A stretch of DNA of 64,000 nucleotides. Origin: Diplonema japonicum (taxonomy: Eukaryota > Euglenozoa > Diplonemea > Diplonemida > Diplonemidae). Location: NCBI GenBank assembly GCA_964019335.1, contig OZ025693.1, positions 62,001 through 126,000 on the forward strand, in the 5' to 3' direction. Shown in pieces: positions 29,649 through 40,946 of the stretch. The notes under the pieces are model-generated. The model saw nothing but the letters and a program-made list of their open reading frames with translations, ran no database searches and was not told the origin of the DNA. The number at the start of each line of letters is the position of its first letter. The first letter of the stretch is position 1. The translations under genes and the position numbers were made by a program.

Positions 29649-31068
29649 GTTTTGGCTTGTGCGGCTGCCATCGCTTTCGTTATCCTTGTGCGATGCGGAC
29701 GACCTTTCCTCTTCCTGGAGGAGGGGGTGGGGTGTTTTTCTTTTTATAAACACATACACTATTACTAGCCTCTGCATCCGGCCCCGTTTCGGACATACTT
29801 CCTCCCACCCACACACCCCCCTCCCTGCCTCCTCTGTTCGGTGTTTTCTTTTTTTTTCTTTTTTTTTTTTTTTTAATTCCCGTATAACTGGTTGAGAAAA
29901 AAAAATAGAAAATAATACAAAAAGAAAATCAACTAACTAAAGCAGATACTTAACGTAGAGGGGGGGGGGGGGGGGGGGGCATCAAATCAAAAGATGAGTT
30001 TGCGTTCTCCACCCCCCCTTTTTTTTTATATCTCGACTGTGTCAGCACCATTGTTTTCCCCAGTCTTTGCTCTTGGCAGCTAGCTAAAGAGCTTTTTGTT
30101 ATCTCATATTAAGAGATAAATGAAGAAAGAGACTCAGACTTCGGATTGAGGGGGATGTCCAAGTGTTTTTTTTTTTTTTTTGTCTCAAGTTCTATCTTCA
30201 GACCTTTATTGGTGCCGAAAAGGTGACCTTTCCTCCAGTTCTTTTCTCCTTTTTTTTTTCTCTTTTTTTTTCTATCGGGACACTGAATGAAGTAAAATTG
30301 AAGAGGAGTAAAAAATACAACCTTGTTAGTGCCCAAAAGAAACTTCTGTCACTTCGGCCTCTCGTGAATTATTTATTTTCACTCGAATGACAGAATTTGT
30401 TGTGACTCCTTTTCTTTTTTTTTTTTTTTTTGAAACAGGTGCGGGGTCGGCATTAAGAAATGCACCAAAAAAAAGGGGGGGGAAGGAGTCAGTTATGATC
30501 AAGACGGTCGAACCTGCCGAAGGGTAATCAACAAGTTGCCACTACTTTTTTTTAGAAAAGACAATAGTTGCTTTTTAAAAAAAAAAGAATTGCTTTTATT
30601 CATTTCTACAACAACTGGGGGGGGGGGGGGGGATATAATGTGTAATGAGGCCTTTCCTGTTTGAGCCACTTTCTTCTTCTTTTTTTTTGTTTCTCTCTCC
30701 TCTTTTTGCCGAGGGGGCTACACCTACAACTGAAATACTGAAGGAAAAATAAATAAAAAACTAGCAACTGAAACACAAAACCAAAATGGAAAATGAAAAA
30801 GAGAAAAGAGAGAGAGAGAGAGAAAAAAGAAGGAGAGAAGAAGAAGAAAACGCTAAAACCATAGATCTCCACGTAATTCCCCTTCTATTTTTCTTCTTCT
30901 TTTTTTCCCCCCTCCCCCCATATTTCCCCCCCCGATGTGAAAGAAATAAAGAGAAAGACCTCACCGATTCCCTTCCACATCCAAATGTACACAATAATTG
31001 AACACACTTTTACTTTCACTTCCACTTTTTTTCTTTTTTTTTTTTTTTTTTAAATCGTGCATTCTATT
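29649..31068. other. Gene-poor spacer
   Basis: This 1.4 kb of A/T homopolymers has a G run at about 29960-29978 and a short GA repeat near 30808. The open frames are Lys/Phe/Ser/Leu homopolymer readings. No gene was seen. Confidence 0.55.
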
Positions 31069-32569
31069 TTAACGGTGCCTCTTAGGTCGATCGTCCCAGG
31101 TGTCTTCAAGTGGGTTTGTAGGATATTCTTCATTAATGGGTTCAGGCTTTTCAGGGGTAAGAGCAGTCTGGCTGACTGCAGCTTCGGCAAGCTGCCGTGT
31201 TTTGTCGGATTCTTCTTTCTGTGAAATATTTTTTTTTTTTTTAATTCTTGCAAACCTCGTCATCTGACAATTCGCCGTACACAAAGGTTTCGTCAGTGAG
31301 GTGGGTGCCACCCCAGGTCAGCGATTTTCCCCCCTTCAACTTTCTGGAGCCTTTTTCCAAATCAGAAAAGTCGACCGTTTTCACATTCTTGTACCTCCTG
31401 TAAATATCCGCGGCGGGCAGCAACCTCATCACCACATAGTCAGTCACTGTTCCGGCAATGGCCAGAAGCGCCATCCCGGCAACAAGCGTCTTAAGAAGTT
31501 CTAAAAATGAGAACTTACCCATCCACCCACTGGCGATGACCAACACCCGCACCCCGTGCCTGTTGAAAATCGTTCGGCGGACCATGCTGATGTTGGTGGT
31601 GGGGTCCATGTACTCGACATCTTTAACCTCCTCGTACTTGTATTCCGCACCCGGCACGTGCTTGACACGGTAGGTGTACTTCACGTTGTTCTCTGTGTAC
31701 CCCGTCCCAGCATAGTCGATGACGATGATGACCACCACACCGTCGTACCGCATTGTGTCGGTGGCGCGTGAGGTTGAAAGCCTGTCGAGTGACGTCTTAG
31801 TAGTGGGGTCCTCCTTGATGTCCGTGGCGTCAAGCAGCTCCGTGACGGTCAGGATATCCCCCACCCTGTTGATGGCGGGGTTGTCCCCCTCACACGTGAT
31901 GTCCATGTCGCCGGTGTTGTTGAGGTCGCAGAAGTTCTTGATGTAGTCCCCGTTTGCGTTCGCCAGGCGTGCTTTCGGCATTGACGTTGTTGAAGCCAAG
32001 ACAAGGTTGTTCTTGTGCCCATACACAGCGTGCCTGACGAGCATGGTCGCTTTTTCCGCACCTGAGTTGTAGAACTTTTTGGGGAACCCTGATGCAACCT
32101 GCCATGAGGGGCAGGATATTTGTCCTATTATTGACGCGTTCAGCCTGCACCTTGTTTCTATCGGTGCGTACTCTGTCACGGTCACTCTTGTTGTCAAAAA
32201 CGCTGAGAATTCCTCGGCGGGCGGTACCACGCTGTCGTAGTTTCCCCACACCACGCACGGCAGCCGTCCTCTTGATGACCCGTAGGCCGCCTCGTTGCAC
32301 CCTTCGTACGAACAGCAGTAAGGGTCGAACGCGTTGTCGCCCGATATCTGCTGCAGGGAGATCCGTGCGTACCCCACGGGGAGCTCCTTCACCAGGTACC
32401 CCTTTTGAAGGATCACCTCGTACACCACAACATATAAAAACAGGCCTAGGAGAAGCAGGATACGTGTTATGCCCAGCTTTCTGTCCCGTATCATGACCGT
32501 TCGCGGGGTCTTGTACGCGAAAAGATCATCGAGGTCGATGAGCTTCAACTTGCTCCATCCCTTTGGCAT
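31069..32569 (-). CDS. P2X-type ATP-gated channel, two exons, 487 aa
   Basis: P2X receptors are trimeric cation channels opened by extracellular ATP; in protists they may sit on the contractile vacuole. Exon 1 (32569-31256) and exon 2 (31218-31069) join through a 37-nt intron (GTTTGC...CACAG). The cytosolic N-terminus carries the family motif YKTPRTVMIRDRKLG (about residues 19-33), followed by TM1 (ILLLLGLFLYVVVYEVIL) and QKGYL. A Cys-rich ectodomain has N-glycosylation sites. Before TM2 is the conserved GVRVLVIASGWMGKFSF, then LELLKTLVAGMALLAIAG. The C-tail has about 80 residues, partly from exon 2, rich in Glu, Pro and Lys. It lies 83 nt after the methyltransferase stop. Conserved ATP-site lysines were not assigned by eye. 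The family call is strong. Confidence 0.88.
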
Positions 32570-32652
32570 CTCTGTGCTCCCCAACCCTGTTCGCCTGTGT
32601 GAGGTAAAAAAAATTACTTTTATGGAAAAAAAAAATTTTTTTTTGTTTTGTT

Positions 32653-33519
32653 TCACTCCTTGTGTTTGTTTTTGATGAGGGTGGGCTTGTCGAGAAGGTC
32701 GGATATGTTCGCTGTTGTTGCTTTTTTGCAGCACTTCGGCGACAGGTCCACGCCGATGGACCGCAGGCCGAGGTGGTTCGCGACGGCAGGGACAGTCCCA
32801 TGCCCGCAGAACGGGTCCACAATGACGAGGTCATCCCCCGCAACATGCTTCATGTAGTCGATGGTCTTCAACACGGAAATAAGGCCCATACCCCGCGACC
32901 ACACGAGCTGTCCACGGTCGATGCAGTCCGGAAAGTTGAGGTACTGCGGGATGCTGGAAGGAGGGGGCGGTCCCTTGATGTAAAGCATCATGTGGGTGAA
33001 GGACGGCCGGGCTATTTTGGTGTGCCCGCAGGGGGCAGCAAGCGAGACCTTGTGCCATAAAAGAGTGCATTTCACACCGGACTGCTCCACGCCTTTGATA
33101 ACGAGCGCGGCTTTGCTGAGAGTGTCTCGTCTGTTTGCTCGTGTGTCGGTTTGGTGGAAACACGCCATTTGACCTTCTCTCAGCCTTTTCATGATTTCGC
33201 TAACGGCGTTCGAGAACCACCTCGAATACCCATCGTCTCCTAGTTCCTTCATTTCGCTGATGTCTGGTAGGCCGCTCACCACGCTTCCTGGTAATGTCCC
33301 TACCTTTTCCATCCATTCGAGGGCGTCACAGCAGATTACTTGGCGCCCTTCAGCGGCGGTCTTCGGTGTCACGTGTCGCTTTTTTGGGATGTACTTGTCG
33401 CACCCCGTGCTCCATTTCTCCTCGCTTTCGTTCGTTCTCTCCGTGTTTCTCTTCCCTATGCAGTACCCCACTGCACACCCCACCACACCCACCGCCGCGG
33501 CATTCAATGCTGATGACAT
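32653..33519 (-). CDS. Permuted SAM-dependent methyltransferase-like protein, 288 aa
   Basis: The N-terminus MSSALNAAAVGVVGCAVGYCIGK is a hydrophobic Gly/Ala segment that could be a membrane anchor or organelle signal. A catalytic-like loop (VVSGLPDISEM, about residues 82-92) comes before the SAM-binding motif VIVDPFCGHGTVPAVANHLG. This order (motif IV before motif I) is that of permuted DNA/RNA amino-methyltransferases; DPFCGHGT matches their glycine loop. The usual DPPY/SPPY tetrapeptide appears as SGLPD, so catalysis on N4/N6 is uncertain. Conserved ICCDALEWM may also take part in SAM binding. It lies directly upstream of the P2X gene. The substrate is unknown. Confidence 0.65.
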   Translation of the reverse strand: MSSALNAAAVGVVGCAVGYCIGKRNTERTNESEEKWSTGCDKYIPKKRHVTPKTAAEGRQVICCDALEWMEKVGTLPGSVVSGLPDISEMKELGDDGYSRWFSNAVSEIMKRLREGQMACFHQTDTRANRRDTLSKAALVIKGVEQSGVKCTLLWHKVSLAAPCGHTKIARPSFTHMMLYIKGPPPPSSIPQYLNFPDCIDRGQLVWSRGMGLISVLKTIDYMKHVAGDDLVIVDPFCGHGTVPAVANHLGLRSIGVDLSPKCCKKATTANISDLLDKPTLIKNKHKE

Positions 33520-33807
33520 CCTTTAGATAGCGGTTAACAGATTGAGAATGTGAACGAAAGAAAAAAAAAAAAAAAGAAAAATTGTACTAAAATAACAGAA
33601 GAAATGGGGGATGCGGAGGTTTCTACAAACAAAAAGGGGGTTGGTGGGGAAGGAAAAAGAAAAAAAAAAAAGGAGGGGGAAGGAGGCGAGGGGGGCAAAA
33701 AATACAAAATCTAAAGTAGGGATTTGGGTGATCTCTTTTACGGGAGAAATGGACATGGAATGACTGAAAGGAGGAAAATACCCACCTTTTATTGTTGCTT
33801 TATTTTC

Positions 33808-35555
33808 TTAATCAGACGTGGTGGTGGTGGTGGATATAGTTTGCGCGGTGATACTGGAGAGGAAGGGCTGGTGGTGCTGTAGGTTTCTTTCTTTTTCTTC
33901 CACCCCTTTTTTTTTTCTTTCTTTTTTTTCTTTCTTTTTTTTCCATACCTGTGCAGCGGGTTTAACTTTTCCCTTGAGAATCTCATCGCCCCGCTGCTCC
34001 CAGGCAGCTAGGGCATGACCCATAATGGGTGGGTCATCGATAATAGTGGAACTGTGTGACTGGAGGAGAAGGAGCTGTAGGTTTTTTTTCTCTTTTCTTT
34101 TTTGTTTACCCATGTGCATACCAATTGCTTCAAGGTGATTAGCTTGTCGTCAGCCTCTCCTGGAGGAGGTTCTACGTTGCTGGTGAATCGCTCAAGCATC
34201 TTGCGGACGAGCCTGACACAGCTCCTGACTTCCTCTGCCATAATGTGCACCCTTCCTGACAGTTCCTTCTCCAGCTCCCCCCTTTCGTTGAAGTACTGCA
34301 TCAGTGCTGTAGTCTTCGCCTCTGCATACGCCGCCTTAAGAGTATAGAGCTCGTTCTCAGTTGCTGCCAGCTTCATTGACAGGTCTTCCCGTGTCTCCGT
34401 CGTTGCGTTCATCAGTTCCTCTTCTCGCAGCTTTGCGTCCCGTCTCTCCCTCTCAAGCGCACCCCTCCCCATCTCCTCTCTCTCTTCGCACCCAGATAGG
34501 TTTTTCTTCAACTTTGTTATCTTTTCATCCGCTCTCTTCAGCTTTGCCCTCAGTGCGTTGTGTTCCATCTCAGCCGCCTTAACAATGCTCTCGATGTCTT
34601 GACGCATTTTCGACCCCATCTCTGCCTTGTACATTTGCATCTCCTGCTGCATGTCCGACTCCTTAGCAGTCGACACCTCCAGCTTGTGCCCGATATCCTG
34701 CATGACCTGCTTGCTTGCCTCTACGTCGTGCCCTGCAGTGTCCAGCAGCTTTTTCAGTTCTTCGTTGTACTTCATCAGTTCCTTGTTTTGCGCACGCAGT
34801 CCATCCACTTCCTTCATGGCAGAGGCCTCGCCTGCGCTCCGTACTCGCAGCTCGGACTCCTTGTCTTCGAGGGAGTGCTGCAGCTGGTGGATCTGCCGTT
34901 CTAAGGTGAGTACTTTGTTGTGCTCTTCGGTTTTGCATCTTTGCTCCACATCGCGTACCTTGGAGGCGACCTGCTGCTGCAGCCCGTTGGCCATTGTGAT
35001 GTTGTGGTTCTTCAGCGTGGCAACCTCCTTTGCGAGGAGATCATGGTTGTACTTCGCAGTCCGTGCCTCGTGTTCCCAGTACCGCGACTCCTCCTCAAAC
35101 TTCGCCTTGTTTTGTGCAAGGTGCGCAGCCTCCTGTTGCAGACGCGCTCTATCTGATCCCAGGTCTGCAATGGCCCGGCTGGCGTCGGTTGCTAGTTCAA
35201 GGGACTCGATGGCCTTCCTCTTCTCCTCCAGCTCACTGTGTAGTGAGGAAAGCTCCTTCCGCATCCCATCCTCAACCCGCACCTGCCTGTCCAACAGCAT
35301 CTCCTCCCTGAACTCTTGCAGCTGCCTCCTCAGCTGTGCTGCTGCCTCATCTTTGTGCATCATCCCTTCTGTCAAAGCGCTTATTTCCTTTGCTTGCGCC
35401 TGCAGCCTATGTTCCAACTGTCTTATTTCTTGTTCCCTTTCAACGCGTTGGGACTCCTGCACCAGGACGTGCCCCCTCGGAGGGGGGACCTTTACGATGC
35501 TCGCAGAGGTGCCGTACCCGTACGAGCCGCTTGACACGGTGCTGTTTGCGTGCAT
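33808..35555 (-). CDS. Three-exon coiled-coil protein, 542 aa
   Basis: Exons 35555-34122, 34074-33949 and 33876-33808 join in frame through 47- and 72-nt introns (GTATGC...ACAG, GTATGG...ACAG). Residues about 35-445 are an almost unbroken coiled coil with heptads rich in Glu, Lys, Gln and Leu (EREQEIRQLEHRLQAQAKEI). A Gly/Ser/Tyr-rich head precedes it (SSGSYGYGTSAS). Exons 2 and 3 encode a non-coiled tail with DDPPIMGHALAAWEQRGDEI and a Thr-rich end. Such long coiled coils are usual in basal-body, centrosome or flagellar proteins; no specific family is recognised. Structural function is inferred only. Confidence 0.7.
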
Positions 35556-35640
35556 CTTATTTCATGTTCCCTGTGGTGCAGTGTAACAAAGAAAAAATGG
35601 GGAGAAACAATAAAAAAAAAAACACATTCCAAAGCATAGG

Positions 35641-37020
35641 CTATGGTTTAGAGTCGATGAAGTTACTGAAGCGGAGGAGAAGCGGGGGAGAGGGCGGCGC
35701 AGGGATGTCAGCCATGGCGTTGTTGATATGTTCCAAGGTGATATGTGTGGAGGAGGTGGCAAGTGCCTGGAGGCCTGCTGTGCGGAGGAGCCATCTCAAG
35801 GCAGCCGGTGTGTGGCCTACGGTACTGGCAGCAATGGCGTCAATGTCAACGTCGGGTGCCAGCGACATCTTTGTGGCCAATGCCTTGAGGATGGCCGCTC
35901 TGTCAGTTTCGTCTGGCGGGTTGATAAGAATAAGTTTTTCAAGCCTCCCCTGACGCAGGAGGGCAGAGTCGAGCAGCCAGGGCAGCGAGGTCAGCCCCAC
36001 CACCATGACACCTTTGTTGCCGCCGATCCCATCCAATTCGCACAGCAGCGACGAGAGCCCCCGAACAGACGCAGACCCCGCATCGTCGCTCTCGGCACCG
36101 TCCCGCCGCCTGCCCACCGCATCGATATCGTCGATGACTACCATGCAGGGCGACGCTGCACGTGCTTCTGTGAAGATTTCGCGTATCTTAGCCTCGGTCT
36201 CGCCCAGCCATGAGTTGAAGAGGCCAGCGGCGTCGACCCACCTGAACCCCACACCCAACTCCGTCAGGGGTGCTTCCAAGCTCCGTGCGAGGGATGTCTT
36301 ACCACACCCGCTGACCCCTGTCAAGAGGATACCAGACGGCGTGACGAATGACATCGCACTCGAGGTGGGGTTCATGGTTTTCACGAGTTTTATGAGGTCG
36401 TCTTGCAGCGAACCGAAACTGTGGAAGGCAGTGTTTGTGGCGGCGGAGTTCTGACGGTCCTTGAAAGGGTCCCTCGTGTCGCACACTGCCGGGTGGGACA
36501 CAGCACGGTGCAGGCTGGCGATGGTCTGATCCTTCACGGGAAGCCCTGTGAGTGGGTTGCCGAGAAGGGCGGCAAGGAGTGAATGGTGTGCGGCCTTCAT
36601 GGAGGGGACATCGATATGATGCAGACAGGTTGCAAGCAGAGCATTGATTTCTGGGGACACCACGTCTAGCAGTGATGGACGGCACAGAGTGACTATTGTG
36701 ATTTTGTAGTCATCATCGTGGGCGGGTGAATACTCTCGTAGCACCGCTGCATCTGCGTCTCTTCCTAGGAGGGATTCTAGAGGGTCTGCTACTGTAATCA
36801 CTTTCCCGTTGCCAGTGACTCGCAGACGTAAAACATCACCCTTTGCCTGCTTGACTACCCATTCTTCTCCCGCGTTCCGAAGTGCCTCTTTAACTGCCCA
36901 CGTCTTCCCTGAAGCAACTGGGCCCGTTACTAAAATTATTCGGTTGCCGCCACCAATTCTTTTCAATTTATCGATGGCTTCTGTGATCTGCCGGGCAGCT
37001 TGCTGGGATGGGAGCTCCAT
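35641..37020 (-). CDS. AAA family ATPase with degenerate first domain, 459 aa
   Basis: AAA ATPases remodel or unfold proteins. The first nucleotide-binding region has a Walker A-like GPVASGKT (residues 33-40) but no clear Walker B and looks degenerate. The second is a typical AAA module: GVSGCGKT (235-242), pore-loop-like LFNSWLGETEAKIREIF, Walker B MVVIDDIDAVG, second region of homology SSLLCELDGIGG, and LLRQGRLEKLI at the arginine-finger position. Walker B ends DD rather than the usual DE, which may slow hydrolysis. The start at 37020 (MELPSQQ) is chosen over a lysine-rich upstream extension. It resembles PEX1/PEX6, NVL or SPATA5-type D2 domains without clear identity. It is a short protein for a tandem AAA. 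Confidence 0.75.
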   Translation of the reverse strand: MELPSQQAARQITEAIDKLKRIGGGNRIILVTGPVASGKTWAVKEALRNAGEEWVVKQAKGDVLRLRVTGNGKVITVADPLESLLGRDADAAVLREYSPAHDDDYKITIVTLCRPSLLDVVSPEINALLATCLHHIDVPSMKAAHHSLLAALLGNPLTGLPVKDQTIASLHRAVSHPAVCDTRDPFKDRQNSAATNTAFHSFGSLQDDLIKLVKTMNPTSSAMSFVTPSGILLTGVSGCGKTSLARSLEAPLTELGVGFRWVDAAGLFNSWLGETEAKIREIFTEARAASPCMVVIDDIDAVGRRRDGAESDDAGSASVRGLSSLLCELDGIGGNKGVMVVGLTSLPWLLDSALLRQGRLEKLILINPPDETDRAAILKALATKMSLAPDVDIDAIAASTVGHTPAALRWLLRTAGLQALATSSTHITLEHINNAMADIPAPPSPPLLLRFSNFIDSKP

Positions 37021-37619
37021 TTCTTTTTTTTTTTCTTTCCCCACTTGTTTTGTGGCATCATTCTCTATTATAAAAAAAGAAATCGGGGGAAAGGGGGGAG
37101 AAAAAAAAAAGGGTGGGTTTTCATTGCCTATTTTTTTTATAAAATAAAAAACTTAACCCCCCCCCCCTTTTCCCCCCCTTTTATCTTCTCCAACTCCTAA
37201 GAAATATAAAATAGAATAAAATAAAAAACACACTTTGTCACACCCCCCCCCCCCCCCCTCTCCTCCCCGTCTTTTTCGTTGTTAAAAAAAATCTCCTTTT
37301 TTTTATTTCTTCTTTTCTTCTTTTTTTTTGGGTTAGGATGGGAAAAGGAGGGGGGAGGTGGCAGATTTTTTAAAAGAAAGTGTAAAAAAAGAAAAAAAAG
37401 TCCAAAGCCCCCTTTTTTTCGCTGTTCTCTTTTGTTCCTTTTTTTTTTTTTTTTAAAAACCTTTAAATAACTCCTCACTTCAAGAAAGGAAAACAACAAA
37501 AAGCTTCATGGAGGAAAGGGGGAGAATAAAAAGTCCACTCTAAGGGGATTAATTAGAAAAAAAAAAACTCTAAACTTTAAAAAGAAAAATACTCCCCCCC
37601 CCATTAAAAAAAAAGCCAT
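37021..37619. other. Homopolymer spacer
   Basis: A, T, C and G runs lie between the AAA ATPase start and the PSMA4 stop. No coding or RNA feature was recognised. Confidence 0.5.
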
Positions 37620-38670
37620 CTACCCCTGCTGCTTCTCTCTCCTTTCCTTTTCCTTCTGTTTGTCCTCCTCTTCCTTCTGCTTGATGGTTTCCTTAACCAC
37701 CTTGTCAACCTCTTCAGTTCTGCAGATATGGAACTTGGGCTGACCGTCGTCGCCCTATTTTTTTTTATTTTTTTTTTCCACCTCTACTGTTTCATACCAT
37801 AGTCATGTGCGCAATCTCTACCTTCTCAGAGGTCAGAGACCCATCTTGACACTTGTTAAGGATTCTGCATCCCAGGCGCATAGCATCTTCCATGGACATG
37901 TTCTCCTTCCAGTCTGTCTTGAGGACGCTTTGGGCGGCATCTGTGTGCTGGCCGATCGCGTTCGCCTTCCACGCACTGAAGTTACCGCTCGGATCAGAGT
38001 GGTACCTTTAAAAAAAAAAAAATTTTTTTTTTTTAAAAAAAAATTTCTTCTTTCCACATACAACTGGAATCCATGTGCGTTATCCCAACCCGCGTAAAGG
38101 AAGGAAACACCAAACGGCCTCAGACCACCGATTTGCGTGTACCCTTGTTTAATGTCACACATCACTGTCACGAGATGCTCGATAGGAACCTTTTTTTTTG
38201 TTTAAAAGGGGGAAGAAAAGAACATACCGGCTCTTGGTAGGTGTAGGCGTACCTTTGTGCGGTGAGCCTGGCATGGTTGATGAGGGTGTTTGCATCGGCA
38301 GTGAGCCCTGCAACGCTCACCGCAAGGTGGTCGTCAACCATGAACAGCTTCTCAGCAGATATGTTCTATGGATTAAAAAGATTTTTTTTTTTTTTAAAAA
38401 AAAAACAGAAAGATGGAGGGGGAGAACGTACCTTTTCCAGACCCTCCTCTGAGTCCAAGAGAGGGGACTGCTGGGGCCGTTCAGCCAGCAGCAGCACTCC
38501 GTCTTTGGTGAGCATGCCAAGGGTCAGTGGGGCGTGGCCGATAGCAGTCATGGCATACTCAACCTTTTTTTTTTTTTCTTTTTTTTTCTTCTTTTTTTCC
38601 CCATTCATACCTGGTACAATCTCCCTTCTTGGGAGAAGATAGTTGTCCGTGAGTCGAATCTCCTTCCAGA

Positions 38671-38673
<3 letters not shown>
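37620..38673 (-). CDS. PSMA4: 20S proteasome subunit alpha-3 (PSMA4), six exons
   Basis: Alpha subunits form the gated outer rings of the 20S proteasome. Six exons (38673-38611, 38563-38432, 38365-38228, 38189-38062, 38005-37798, 37754-37620) join in frame to give 267 residues (human 261). The introns are 38-66 nt, mostly GTATGN...AG. The N-terminal alpha signature is [20 protein letters not shown] followed by [12 protein letters not shown]. Downstream are [35 protein letters not shown] and [20 protein letters not shown]. The exon 4/5 join restores [12 protein letters not shown]. The Lys/Glu-rich C-terminal tail ([19 protein letters not shown]) is characteristic of alpha-3. No gene in this window has a clearer exon structure. 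Confidence 0.93.
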
Positions 38674-38707
<34 letters not shown>

Positions 38708-40946
38708 GACAACACCTTTTTTTTTTTTTATAAATACGTGGAAACAAACAAATAGAAAAAAAAAAGAAAAAGAAAAAAAAGAGGGTAAACTACTTTGTCT
38801 TGAGGTGGGGAAAAGACAGGGGGGGGGGGGGAATGGGTCCAAACAAAAAAAAAAAAAATACCCAAGAAAGTTTCGTTGCTGTTACTCAGGCCCCCTCCAC
38901 CCCCGGTTGGAGAGAATTGTCAGCTAGTTATAGGCTGGGTTGCATTTCTTTTCCCATTGTTTCTTTTTCCAGTAGATGTTCTCTAGCCTTCATCCTTGAG
39001 TCCTGTGACCATTGGCCTCGATACAAGCGAGGGGACCGGACGGCGGGGGACATCTGTTGCTGAGCCATCGACTGGAAGACCTACATCTTTTATAACTTTA
39101 ATCGTTTTTATCCTGGTGGAGCGAACGAACAGACCTCTTAAAAAATATCGATTCAAAGTACTCTCCAGAAGAAAATTAAAAAAAAAAAATAGACTTTTCA
39201 GATATTTACGATTCAGTAAAGAAACCTTTAGTTTTCTTTTTTTTTTTTATCCCCCCCTCCCCTTTCTTTATTTCTAAACAACATAATAAAAAAAAAAAAA
39301 ACGAGAAGGGAGAAAAAAAAAATAACTGATTGACAAACCCAATAACAAAAAGTTATCTTGTTTTCTTTTTTTTTCAAGAAGCGTTGGGGGGGGGGGGGGA
39401 GAAAACCACGCCTCCTAGTTTTTCCTCCTATAACATTCTCCTCATGTATCTCAAAGAATATTGGTAAAAAAGAGGGGGGGGGAGGGGGGGGGGGGGGGGG
39501 GGGATGGGGATGGGGCCAGGTTTTTGGCGAGTGGGCAGCATTGCTGCAGTCTAGCCCTTTTATGCAGTTCCTTCCTCGAAGGCTGACTCCAACGCCGCCG
39601 CCCTGTAGTTATTTCTTTCTTTCTTTCTTTTCTTTTTTTTTTTTTTTTTTTTTTTTAAAGAAAGGAAATGCAGATTTGGGAAAGAATATGTTGTTGGGGA
39701 TTTAAAAAAGGGGGAGGGAATCGTTTTTTTTTTTTTTTTTTTTCTTTCTTTTTTCCCCTTCTTTACCTAGCACAGTCGGTGGAGTATTTACATACCCACA
39801 TTTGATTCACGGTCTAAGTTACTTAGTTGTTTTTCTTGGGGCTAAAACGACCACTCGATCCTTTAAAATTCTCCCGATTTTTTTTTTTTTTTTTCATCGA
39901 TAAGTTATAGCCCCCTTTTTAAAATTCAAAAAAAAAAGGGGGGAAAAAGCTTTTTTGGTATATCACCATTCCACGCTGCACTATTAACCACGCTGTTTAA
40001 GGTCAAGCCACTTGACAAAAAAAAGAAAAAAAAAAAAAACGAAAAAGAAAATGCGTAAAAGGAAAGAGGAAAAAAAATCACCCAGAGTTAAAAAGAAAAA
40101 AAAAAGGGACGAAAAACGAAAAGAAAGCAACTCCATATACCCTTCCCCTTCCTTTTTGTAAGTACAATGAAAAGAAAATGGGGATTTTTTTTTTTTGAAA
40201 GAATTATGAGATACAATCCTCATCTCGCGCATAGCTGGGGTTGAGCTGCACGCGGCATTGCAGGTTTATTCCCAGAAAGTATCAGAAAGAGCATCGTATT
40301 TTTAGGTATAAGTAACTGATAATACGGTAAGAAACTCACTTTATAAAAAAAAGAAGAGAATTAAAAAAAAAAACCCCTCTCCCAGTCTTTTTTTTTTGAT
40401 CAGCACAACACGGCATTGAACACTTGCTTTATTTTTTATTTTTTTGTTCATTTCTTTTTCTTTCTTGACCTTGGTCAATAGTTTTTCTTAAATCCCCTTT
40501 TTCTTTTTTTTTTTTTTGCGAATTGTCTTTTTTCCGGAAGATGATATTTATCTTTTTTCCCCGAACTCGCGTGAAAGTGTGGGGGGGGATTTCCTGAAAA
40601 TAAAAAAAAAAAACTGGACATTTTGAATGGAAAAAAAAAGTATTTGCGCCAAAAAAAAAAAAAAGAAAGAAAATTCAAACTTTTTCTTTTAAAACCTAAA
40701 GGTATTACAATATGGCCGCTTTTACACAGGAAAAAAAAAAAATCGATCTAATTTTGCGGTGCGCTGGTTAGTGCCCACCACAGACTGAGGATCCCATGCC
40801 TGTCACCATTGGCTTCAATGCACTAAGTTCCTCTCCAAATAAAGAACAGTTTGAATGGACAATAGAATGCTTCTTCCCGGGGCAAACAAGATCGACGAAG
40901 CGTACCCCACCCGGAGCGGGGGTCGCAAAGCATCAACATCCAATGT
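38674..40946. other. Long low-complexity spacer
   Basis: About 2.3 kb of A/T homopolymers with a strong G-run block at 39474-39513 and G runs near 38819-38831. Two short related non-homopolymer patches (about 38985-39010 and 40785-40815) share CCATTGGC and flanking letters. A D-arm-like GGTTAGTGCCCACCACA (about 40766) might be a tRNA-derived relic, but no B box follows. No gene was supported. Confidence 0.5.
39474..39513 (+). repeat. G-run block with quadruplex potential
   Basis: Runs of 7 or more, about 20, 4 and 4 Gs are separated by one to three bases. Such a block can in principle form G-quadruplexes. Comparable G runs occur at 5156-5176 and 57983-58002. No function is evident. Confidence 0.6.

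Noticed and set aside
29364-29816. Stand-alone EF-hand gene
   Set aside because: The apparent stop lies four residues past a GTTTGA donor, and the next acceptor 48 nt on continues the frame into the channel, so a fused gene is the simpler reading, pending RNA.
38985-40815. Two CCATTGGC-containing patches as a repeat family
   Set aside because: The similarity is only about 20 bases with gaps, so chance cannot be excluded.
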